DNA of 7,475 bases, taken from the NCBI GenBank assembly GCA_003554345.1, contig PWGE01000391.1, forward strand, positions 1 through 7,475. Direction: 5' to 3'. The notes under the pieces were generated by a model. That model saw nothing but the letters and a program-made list of their open reading frames with translations. It made no database searches and was not told where the DNA came from. The stretch is from Candidatus Sumerlaeota bacterium. Its GTDB lineage: Bacteria > Sumerlaeota > T1SED10-198M. The translations under genes were made by a program, and so were the position numbers. Positions 1 to 5,917 of this stretch are shown here, piece after piece. Each line of letters begins with the position of its first letter. The stretch's first letter is position 1.

Positions 1-34
1 AAAATAAGAATAAGATGCCGATTCGGAGATCGGC
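1..34 (-). terminator. Candidate rho-independent terminator of the leftward operon
   Basis: Read on the minus strand, a GCCGAT/ATCGGC stem (arms 29-34 and 17-22, 6-nt loop) is followed by a T-rich tail at 16-1 (ATCTTATTCTTATTTT). It lies about 107 bp past the stop of the YkgJ-like gene, the last leftward gene seen, so it could end that operon. The stem is only 6 bp and the tail is interrupted by A and C, so this is a moderate call. The same bases also hold overlapping alternative palindromes (CCGA-T-TCGG at 18-26; GGAG/CTCC at 25-28 and 36-39), so it may instead be part of a dispersed palindromic repeat. Confidence 0.4.
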
Positions 35-141
35 GCTCCCAGGAAAGCGGCAAGTCAATACTAAGGTTCAAGTTTTTTGATTAAAGTCCCTTATATTTTG
101 TAGGGTTTATTTTCAGAGGAGAAGAGTTCCGGAAGCCCGTC

Positions 142-1335
142 TTATAGATGAAAAAGGGAGCTTACAGATAAGGGGGATTTATCAAGAAGTGCCAGGTATT
201 TTTTTAATCGTTTGTTCTGAATAATTTTGTGCTGTTCGGGAACGTGATAACCATAGTGAAGTTCAATGAACTTTAACGAACTTCTGAGTGCTTCATCAGG
301 GGACACATCTTTATTATTCTCAAAAAGATGTTTGTATCGAAGAGCAATTACTCCTGTAAGGATAAGAGAATATTTTACCATGGTGGCTACATCTACAGAA
401 GGTTGCAAGAAGCTTTTCCTTTCCCACAAATGGATGAAGTACGAACGGAACAGGGGATGATCCCAATCGGGCTGGATGGGTATATTCTGATATTGTTTAA
501 ACTGGGAGGCGGAACGAAAAAGCTGACGATACACTGCAAACAATCGGCGGCTTTTGCTTAAAGTGCGATAATGTGCTATGGAATGCAGGTAGTCGCAGAT
601 GAACCACCAGTAACGTCGGTACCTCTTTTTCTCCGAATTGCGAAGCTTTTGAGCGGAATCAATGACAGTTTGAAAGTTCGTTTGTCCCAGGCCGGAAAGA
701 AAGAGGGCACAATTTTCGTCAAAAGGCCGTTTTTTATTTTCTTTGATGCCTATGAATTGTTTTAACATGGAAAAAAATACGTGCAATCCAATGAGCCTCG
801 TAGGAAAGTCCAGGGAAAATTCTCTGGTCTTCAGAAAAATGAAAAAGTAGTTTTCCATCTGCAGATATAATTCCGCAGGGATTTTTTTGCCTGAAAAAAT
901 ATTGATGGAAGAAGGAAGTATGCGTTCCTTTTCCTGATATAATTCATAAAGCTTTTCCCAGGGCATATTGTCAGGTTCCCCGGGAAAGGGTTGAAGATGA
1001 CGGCAGGCGAAAGAGTATCCTATATAGACTTTATCATCCAGCCTCTGGAAGGAATAGGGAAAGCGGCGGCAATGGAGGGGTTTGTTTTCCATCCCGTGTT
1101 CGTTGTGGATACGACAACTTCCGTCAACCTCAAGGAAATAGCAGCCATTACTCTGAAGCCCCAGTTTGTATGCCGCGCTGTTTCCAGGTTCAAAAAAAGA
1201 GCATGCTGGATAGAGTTCCTGGAGCTTCTCTTTTTCATTTTCCGACAGTGGTTTTTCATAATTGTTGGCACAGCAATCACCACATACTTTGCATTTGTAG
1301 GAAATTACCTGTGGAGCTTGAAATGAAATATTCAA
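142..1335 (-). CDS. YkgJ-family cysteine cluster protein with a long C-terminal extension
   Basis: Residues 15-22 carry the CxxCxxCC signature (C15, C18, C21, C22), followed by C65, C74, C89 in a KPLHCRRFPY context, and C111. This is the arrangement of the YkgJ/CxxCxxCC family, thought to bind a metal ion or Fe-S cluster; the biochemical role is generally unknown. The domain fills about residues 10-115. The remaining roughly 280 residues are mostly helical-looking, with many Phe, Tyr, Arg and Lys and no obvious signal peptide. Most family members are much shorter. A segment near 171-184 (REFSL...RLIGL) loosely recalls flagellin lysine-methylase FliB proteins, which also pair a Cys cluster with a long helical tail; this is a weak alternative. 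The start is TTG at 1335: an in-frame TAA lies six codons upstream and the next Met is residue 82, inside the domain. One base separates it from the preceding gene's stop, suggesting translational coupling. Confidence 0.8.
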   Translation of the reverse strand: MNISFQAPQVISYKCKVCGDCCANNYEKPLSENEKEKLQELYPACSFFEPGNSAAYKLGLQSNGCYFLEVDGSCRIHNEHGMENKPLHCRRFPYSFQRLDDKVYIGYSFACRHLQPFPGEPDNMPWEKLYELYQEKERILPSSINIFSGKKIPAELYLQMENYFFIFLKTREFSLDFPTRLIGLHVFFSMLKQFIGIKENKKRPFDENCALFLSGLGQTNFQTVIDSAQKLRNSEKKRYRRYWWFICDYLHSIAHYRTLSKSRRLFAVYRQLFRSASQFKQYQNIPIQPDWDHPLFRSYFIHLWERKSFLQPSVDVATMVKYSLILTGVIALRYKHLFENNKDVSPDEALRSSLKFIELHYGYHVPEQHKIIQNKRLKKYLALLDKSPLSVSSLFHL

Positions 1336-1336
1336 T

Positions 1337-1900
1337 TTATTTCCGTGAGGTTATTCTTTTATGTTCGAGGTATTGCAGTAAATCATATCGAAGAGTATTA
1401 TACAGTTGACTTTTTATGCTGATTTTCTCTTCCTCAAGATATTCCTGAACCACTTTCATGAGTGTTTCTTTTAAAATCGGAAGATGTTTATTAACTTCTT
1501 CGACCAGAAAATGTTCCAGCTCCTGGAGGGCTTTTTCCCTGAAAAAAGGATGGTCGAAAGCATTGTCACAAAAGGTTTTCAGTTCCTCTTCCCTTTGCCG
1601 GTCTATCTTTTTCGGAGAGTCCTTCTCTGAGATCTCTTTTGGTGAAGAAGCACCTTCTTTTTTTTCATAATTCTCGATATTTTGAATTTGCCTGGAAATA
1701 AAATCTTCTATAAGTGAAAAGAGGAACGTTAATTCTTCAGTAAGTAATCGGGCATCATCTTTTTCACCTTCCAGGTGTTTGGCGTACGCTTCGTTGTATT
1801 TTTCTTTTAATAGAGTGTCCTCAATGCCCAGTGTTTTTAGGGCATGAAGTTTTTTGCTGATTACACTGAGTTCTTCAAGAAAATAGTTTTCTTTATTCAT
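1337..1900 (-). CDS. Hypothetical charged, helical protein (187 aa)
   Basis: Not recognised as a known family. The protein is rich in Glu and Lys. An N-terminal helical segment (about 1-75) is joined to a C-terminal helical segment (about 105-185) by a polar linker (about 76-105) with Ser-Pro, Lys and Glu, likely disordered. It has no signal peptide or membrane segment, so a cytosolic role is likely. The ATG at 1900 has no convincing Shine-Dalgarno on the minus strand; the bases upstream are C-rich. It lies 41 bp after the coiled-coil gene, and its TAA stop (1339-1337) is one base before the TTG of the YkgJ-like gene, so it probably belongs to the same operon. Reading frame length and position between co-directional genes support it as real; function is unknown. 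Confidence 0.65.
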   Translation of the reverse strand: MNKENYFLEELSVISKKLHALKTLGIEDTLLKEKYNEAYAKHLEGEKDDARLLTEELTFLFSLIEDFISRQIQNIENYEKKEGASSPKEISEKDSPKKIDRQREEELKTFCDNAFDHPFFREKALQELEHFLVEEVNKHLPILKETLMKVVQEYLEEEKISIKSQLYNTLRYDLLQYLEHKRITSRK

Positions 1901-1941
1901 GATATGGTTACTGCTTCAGGAGGGGTGATAATGCTCCGGTT

Positions 1942-2466
1942 TTATGATAAAAGGTCGTCTTTCATTTCGTCAAATTGCTTGATATTGGCAAGATACTCCT
2001 GCTTGAGCTGTTTGAGTTTCTGGACCTGGGCTTTGAGCTTTTCCTGACGCTTTTCCAGTTCTTCTACTTCCGTGGTGAGAGAGTTGATCTCTCCTTCCAG
2101 CTGGCTATTTTGCTTTTCCACACTGTCCATGTCGCCCTGAAGAGATTTTTTTTGGGAGCGCTTGCTCTGGACGTTTTTTAAAAGCTGGTCCTGGTCTTTT
2201 TCCAGCCCTGCTGTGACTTCGCTCAACTTTTTTTCTTCGCTTTGCAATTCTTTGAGCTGTGCTCCCAGTTTCGAATGGAGATCTTTGTGTCGGGTAATAT
2301 TGTGCTGGGCATCAATTATACGTCCGGTGAGGTATTCGGTTTCTCTCAGTAAGCTGACGACTCTCTCTTCTTCCTGGTCTTGAAGAGCCTGAAAAAGCTC
2401 ATTAAAGGAGGCTACGTTTGTTTTTTCCTCACGTTGACCGGTTTGTTGCTTTTTTTTCTCAGCCAT
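1942..2466 (-). CDS. Coiled-coil protein of unknown function (174 aa)
   Basis: From about residue 25 to 165 the protein is almost unbroken heptad-like helix, dense in Glu, Lys, Gln and Leu, with hardly any Pro or Gly and no Cys. This is typical of a long coiled coil. The first 18 residues are short, polar and basic. No enzyme motif, signal peptide or transmembrane segment is visible. Low sequence complexity makes homology by eye unsafe: similarity to SMC arms, GrpE- or DivIVA-like proteins would be compositional only. The ATG at 2466 has a good Shine-Dalgarno (AGGAG, plus-strand 2475-2479) 8 nt upstream, which fixes the start. It is the first gene of the leftward operon and faces cmk across an 87-bp divergent region. 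Confidence 0.7.
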   Translation of the reverse strand: MAEKKKQQTGQREEKTNVASFNELFQALQDQEEERVVSLLRETEYLTGRIIDAQHNITRHKDLHSKLGAQLKELQSEEKKLSEVTAGLEKDQDQLLKNVQSKRSQKKSLQGDMDSVEKQNSQLEGEINSLTTEVEELEKRQEKLKAQVQKLKQLKQEYLANIKQFDEMKDDLLS

Positions 2467-2474
2467 TTCTTTTA

Positions 2475-2479
2475 CTCCT
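2475..2479 (-). promoter_or_regulatory. Shine-Dalgarno of the coiled-coil gene
   Basis: AGGAG on the minus strand, 8 nt before the ATG at 2466. It is the only clear ribosome binding site in the leftward operon; the two downstream genes lack one and may rely on coupling. Confidence 0.6.
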
Positions 2480-2488
2480 AAGCTATGC

Positions 2489-2516
2489 TTGACTTTCCAG
2501 GATATACTTTTATCTT
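2489..2516 (+). promoter_or_regulatory. Candidate sigma70-type promoter for cmk-plsC
   Basis: A -35 box TTGACT (2489-2494, 5 of 6 matches to consensus) and a -10 box TATCTT (2511-2516, 4 of 6) are separated by 16 bp. It sits 37 bp before the GTG of cmk, in the divergent region. A -10-like GATAAT on the opposite strand (2532-2527) could serve the leftward operon but has no well-spaced -35. Pattern match only. Confidence 0.4.
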
Positions 2517-2553
2517 ATTTTCACGTATTATCAAATGATACCTGGGATTAAAT

Positions 2554-3255
2554 GTGGTAGCAAAGAATTCATACCTGCCGGTTGTTGCTCTTGATGGTCC
2601 AGTAGGGGTCGGAAAAAGCACGGTGGCCATGAGTCTGGCTCATAGACTTGACTTTTATTATCTCGATACCGGTGCTATGTACAGGGCTTTTGCTCTTAAG
2701 TGCCTCAAAGAAAGGGTCTCTCTTGCTGCATTGAATGATTCCCGTCATCAGCTTTTTAGGGATACTATTATTAATATCGTCTATACCAGCAAAGGCTTCT
2801 GTATTACACTGGATGGTGAAGATGTTACATCTCAAATACGAATGCCTGAAGTGAGTGCTTATTCTTCGAAAGTGTCAAGCTATAAGTCAGTTCGTGATTA
2901 TTTGATTTCTCAGCAACGCCGCATAGGAAGGACGCAGCCCTCGGTAGTAGAAGGACGCGATATCGGGACGGTTGTTTTTCCCGATGCCTTTTTGAAGGTC
3001 TATCTTGATGCTGAATTTTCGGAACGGGTGCGCAGACGCTATATCCAATATCAGCAATGTGAAATTGATATACCGAAAGAGAAGCTCGAAGAAAGTATCC
3101 GGGTCCGGGATAAGGAGGATTTGAGCAGGCCTTTCGGGGCCCTTAGAAAAGCAGAAGATGCGTATTATGTGGATTCTACTTCATTAAATGCGGATCAGGT
3201 TATTAATGAAATTTTGAAATTGTATGAGAAGAGAAAATGTCTGGTTTCGGTCTGA
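2554..3255 (+). CDS. cmk: Cytidylate kinase
   Basis: Transfers a phosphate from ATP to CMP or dCMP, giving the diphosphates used for nucleic acid and CDP-lipid synthesis in the cytoplasm. The P-loop GPVGVGKS is at residues 15-22. YLDTGAMYRA (36-45) is the characteristic CMP-kinase segment. VEGRDIGTVVFP in the middle and the C-terminal segment with IRVRDKEDLSRP followed by AEDAYYVDST match the nucleotide-binding and lid regions. The length of 233 residues is normal. The start is GTG at 2554: the ATG at 2552 is out of frame and hits a stop two codons later, and an in-frame TGA at 2536 limits the N-terminus. The Shine-Dalgarno is weak (GGGA at 2544-2547). The 3' end overlaps plsC by 19 nt, implying co-transcription and probably coupled translation. 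Confidence 0.95.
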   Translation: MVAKNSYLPVVALDGPVGVGKSTVAMSLAHRLDFYYLDTGAMYRAFALKCLKERVSLAALNDSRHQLFRDTIINIVYTSKGFCITLDGEDVTSQIRMPEVSAYSSKVSSYKSVRDYLISQQRRIGRTQPSVVEGRDIGTVVFPDAFLKVYLDAEFSERVRRRYIQYQQCEIDIPKEKLEESIRVRDKEDLSRPFGALRKAEDAYYVDSTSLNADQVINEILKLYEKRKCLVSV

Positions 3256-3869
3256 TATATTATATTTCCAGATACCTTGTCTATGCCTTCTGTAAAATGT
3301 ATTTTCGCCTTTCTATTACCTATCATGCCTCTATTGACTGGGATAAAAATTACCTGGTGGTTGCCAATCATGCCAGTTTTCTGGACCCGCCGTTGCTGGG
3401 GGTGGGCATGAAAAAAGGAGTGCATTTTCTTGCCAAGTATGAGCTGTCAAAGGTGCCGATATGGGGAAAACTTATGGTCCGTAAATTCGGGACCGTTCCG
3501 GTTCGAAGGGGTAAAGGGGATATCCAGGCTCTGAAATCGATTATTTCTCTCTTGAAAGGGGGAGGAAATGTGGCGGTATTTCCCGAGGGAACCCGCACAC
3601 TTGACGGAAAATTTAGAAAGCCACGGCCTGGTATCGGGATGGTTGCCTATCAAACGCAGGCTACTATTCTGCCTGTGTATATTCATAATACCTTTCATGC
3701 TATGCCCAAATCATCAAATATTCCCAGACCGGTAAAGGTTTCCATGCACTTTGGTAAGCCGTATCGTCCCTCTGCTTATAATAAAGAAAAGTCTAAAGAG
3801 CTGTATCAGGAGATTGCTGAAGAGATGATGGAGAAAATTAAAGAAATATCCCGTTCCGCTCCTTCTTGA
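3237..3869 (+). CDS. plsC: 1-acyl-sn-glycerol-3-phosphate acyltransferase (PlsC family)
   Basis: Adds the second acyl chain to lysophosphatidate to make phosphatidic acid, at the inner face of the cytoplasmic membrane. The catalytic HX4D motif is H45-ASFL-D50 in a VVANHASFLD context. The block II arginine region is VPVRRGKGD (87-95), and the block III motif FPEGTR is at 115-120. A block IV-like ILPVYIHNT follows. The N-terminus (about 4-25) is hydrophobic and aromatic, suiting a membrane-associated anchor. The length of 210 residues fits the short bacterial type. The ATG at 3237 lies inside the end of cmk, in another frame. The cmk-plsC adjacency is known from several bacterial groups. Substrate preference cannot be read from the sequence, and a related glycerolipid or lyso-lipid acyltransferase remains possible. 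Confidence 0.9.
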   Translation: MSGFGLIYYISRYLVYAFCKMYFRLSITYHASIDWDKNYLVVANHASFLDPPLLGVGMKKGVHFLAKYELSKVPIWGKLMVRKFGTVPVRRGKGDIQALKSIISLLKGGGNVAVFPEGTRTLDGKFRKPRPGIGMVAYQTQATILPVYIHNTFHAMPKSSNIPRPVKVSMHFGKPYRPSAYNKEKSKELYQEIAEEMMEKIKEISRSAPS

Positions 3870-3894
3870 TTTTATCTTTGCTTTTTTTGGGAGT

Positions 3895-3922
3895 TTGCTA
3901 TTCGAGTAAAAAAATATATACT
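3895..3922 (+). promoter_or_regulatory. Candidate promoter for the phosphofructokinase gene
   Basis: TTGCTA (3895-3900) and TATACT (3917-3922, 5 of 6 matches to TATAAT) are spaced 16 bp apart, in the 98-bp gap after plsC. The surrounding sequence is strongly AT-rich. No terminator hairpin was seen between plsC and this site, so read-through from cmk-plsC is also possible. Confidence 0.45.
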
Positions 3923-3952
3923 GAAAAATGTGAATAGTTAAAATAAACTTAA

Positions 3953-3959
3953 AAGGAGG
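3953..3959 (+). promoter_or_regulatory. Strong Shine-Dalgarno of the phosphofructokinase gene
   Basis: AAGGAGG lies 8 nt before the ATG at 3968. It is the best ribosome binding site in the window used by a recognised gene, suggesting high expression of this glycolytic enzyme. It also settles the start codon. Confidence 0.8.
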
Positions 3960-3967
3960 AGAATATT

Positions 3968-5158
3968 ATGGCAGGAAATTTATTAGTCGGTCAATCTGGC
4001 GGACCTACCATGGTCATTAACCAGAGTCTCGTTGGAATAGTTCAGGAAGCCAAAAAAAGTGAAAAAATTGATAAGATTTATGGTGCGCTTAACGGCGTGG
4101 TAGGAATTATGAATGAAGACCTGGTTGATTTACGCCAGGAATCGGAGGAAAAGCTGGAAGAGGTTGCTTGTACTCCTTCTGCAGCCCTGGGTTCCTGTCG
4201 GCATAAACCCACCCGCGAAGATTGCGAAAAGATTTTTTCAGTCTGTCAGAAATATGATGTTCGTTATTTTTACTACATAGGGGGTAATGATTCGGCGGAA
4301 GCCGCACATATCGTGAATTCCATTGCCCGCGATAATAATTATGAAATCAGGGTCTTTCATATTCCTAAAACTATTGATAATGACCTGCGGGTTACCGATC
4401 ATTGCCCTGGTTATGCCAGTGCCGCACGCTATGTCGCTATGAGTTTTATGGGTAATGACCTTGATAATCGCTCTCTGCCCGGTATTAAAATTGATGTGGT
4501 CATGGGACGTCATGCGGGCTTTCTGACGGGAGCGTCCTCCCTGGCACGCTTTGCTCCTGATGCCGGACCCCACCTGATATACCTTCCTGAAAAACCGGTC
4601 AGCCTTGATAAGATGACGGAAGATATAAAAAAGGTCTATGAAAAGTATGGGCGTTGTCTCGTTGCTGTGGCAGAAGGTATCTGTGGTGAGTCTGGCAACC
4701 CTATTATGGAGGCATATGCAGATGAGGTGGACTCTCATGGTAATATTCAGTTGAGTGGAACTGGTGCCCTTGGAGATTTTCTGGTAGCGAATGTAAAACA
4801 ACGCCTTGGAAAAGGTTATAGGGTGAGAACTGATACGCTGGGCTATAATCAGCGCTGTTTCCCCGGTGTGTATTCTGAGGTTGATGCCAGGGAAGCCAGA
4901 ATGGTAGGCAGAGCTGGTGTGCAATATGCAACCAGGGGAGAAGTTGCTGGTAGCGTGGCTATTAAGCGTACCGGTGAAGGAGATCAGTATGATAGTGAAC
5001 CTTTCTTCACGGACCTGGAAAACGTGGCAAAGGTCACTAAGCCCATGCCTGATGAGTTTATAAGTTCAGAGGGCAATGACGTTACGGAAGAGTTTCTGCG
5101 TTATGTGAAACCTCTGGTAGGGAAATTGCCACAACCGGCTCTTCTTGAAAAAAAATAA
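3968..5158 (+). CDS. 6-phosphofructokinase, predicted PPi-dependent
   Basis: Phosphorylates fructose 6-phosphate to the 1,6-bisphosphate in glycolysis; the PPi type is reversible. The phosphate-donor loop is GQSGGP (8-13). The GGxxS motif reads GGNDS (105-109), the catalytic segment is PKTIDND (133-139, with D137 the likely base), and MGRHAG (179-184) contributes to the sugar-phosphate site. From E. coli PfkA numbering, Asp at the position of Gly104 (here D108) and Lys at the position of Gly124 (here K134) are the accepted marks of PPi rather than ATP use, so PPi dependence is inferred. Asn107 replaces the usual Asp. The length of 396 residues exceeds the ~320 of ATP-type PfkA and fits the longer PPi group. 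The gene has its own strong ribosome binding site and a downstream terminator, so it may form a single-gene transcript. Confidence 0.9.
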   Translation: MAGNLLVGQSGGPTMVINQSLVGIVQEAKKSEKIDKIYGALNGVVGIMNEDLVDLRQESEEKLEEVACTPSAALGSCRHKPTREDCEKIFSVCQKYDVRYFYYIGGNDSAEAAHIVNSIARDNNYEIRVFHIPKTIDNDLRVTDHCPGYASAARYVAMSFMGNDLDNRSLPGIKIDVVMGRHAGFLTGASSLARFAPDAGPHLIYLPEKPVSLDKMTEDIKKVYEKYGRCLVAVAEGICGESGNPIMEAYADEVDSHGNIQLSGTGALGDFLVANVKQRLGKGYRVRTDTLGYNQRCFPGVYSEVDAREARMVGRAGVQYATRGEVAGSVAIKRTGEGDQYDSEPFFTDLENVAKVTKPMPDEFISSEGNDVTEEFLRYVKPLVGKLPQPALLEKK

Positions 5159-5198
5159 GGTCTCTGATATTGAGATAACGGAAAAAGATTGAGATGTA

Positions 5199-5240
5199 AA
5201 AGCGCCTTTCATTGTTTCAGATGAAAGGCGCTTTATTTTT
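5199..5240 (+). terminator. Rho-independent terminator after the phosphofructokinase gene
   Basis: A perfect 14-bp inverted repeat (arms 5199-5212 and 5221-5234, AAAGCGCCTTTCAT and its complement) encloses an 8-nt loop and is followed by ATTTTT. It starts 40 bp after the stop codon. The A-rich left flank is short, so it is mainly directed rightward. The T-run ends only 14 nt before the HAD gene start. Confidence 0.9.
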
Positions 5241-5254
5241 GTGGCACATTACCT

Positions 5255-5908
5255 ATGGCGCAAGAAAAACTGATTATTTTTGATCTCGATGGAACACTCA
5301 TTGATGATACAATCTATATCTGGAAGACACTGCATGAGCATTTTGAAACCGATCCTCTTCGTCGCCGCCAGGCTTACCAGGATTATCGGGCCGGGAAGAT
5401 AGATTATAACCGGTGGGCTCAAATTGACCTCGAATTGCTTAAGGACAGGAATGTTTCCAGAAATGACATAGATGCCCTTTTTGAAAACCTGAAACTGGTT
5501 CCCAATGCACGTGAAACTCTCCTTTCTCTCAAGAATAGAAGCTGGAAAATGGCAGTTATATCCGGATCTGTTGACCGCGCTCTTTATTCTGTTCTCCCCG
5601 ATGCCGATGAATTATTCGATGATGTTTTTATCAATGTTTTGAAGTTTGATAAAAAAGGGTTTCTCCAGGATATTGTGCCTACTCCTTTTGATATGGAACA
5701 TAAGGCGGCAGGGTTGCATTTTCTGGCAGATAAGTATAATATAAATATTCAGGATGTCGTTTTCGTTGGTGACAATGATAATGATGTCCATATTGCCCGG
5801 GAAGCAGGCATGAGTATAGCATTTAATTCCAAGTCCCGCCAGCTTGAGAGGGTTTCGACTTTTGTTGTTGCAGAAAACGATCTTAGAATAATTTTGACCT
5901 GGGTGTAG
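5255..5908 (+). CDS. HAD-superfamily phosphatase, phosphoserine phosphatase-like
   Basis: All four HAD motifs are present: D10-L-D12-G-T (nucleophile and acid/base), S103 in VISGS (motif II), K150 (motif III), and GDNDND with D173 and D177 (motif IV, Mg2+ binding). About 80 residues between motifs I and II form a helical C1-type cap. The final AREAGMSIAFNSKS segment resembles SerB-like (HAD-IB) enzymes. It should therefore hydrolyse a small cytosolic phosphomonoester; the substrate is not predictable and it should not be called SerB on this evidence. The length of 217 residues is normal. The ATG at 5255 has no recognisable Shine-Dalgarno and follows the upstream terminator by 14 nt; the next in-frame Met is residue 99, so this start is the only sensible one. 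The stop is 9 nt before the next gene, suggesting an operon with the pilus-related genes. Confidence 0.85.
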   Translation: MAQEKLIIFDLDGTLIDDTIYIWKTLHEHFETDPLRRRQAYQDYRAGKIDYNRWAQIDLELLKDRNVSRNDIDALFENLKLVPNARETLLSLKNRSWKMAVISGSVDRALYSVLPDADELFDDVFINVLKFDKKGFLQDIVPTPFDMEHKAAGLHFLADKYNINIQDVVFVGDNDNDVHIAREAGMSIAFNSKSRQLERVSTFVVAENDLRIILTWV

Positions 5909-5917
5909 GGTGAAATA

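Noticed and set aside
35-141. Search for a gene, tRNA or partial ORF at the left edge
   Set aside because: All frames hit stops quickly, no tRNA-like cloverleaf or conserved T-loop was found, and no convincing promoter pair was seen.
4238-4924. A 228-codon open frame on the minus strand within the phosphofructokinase gene
   Set aside because: It is fully antisense to a well-supported enzyme gene, has a composition unlike a real protein and shows no recognisable motif or ribosome binding site.
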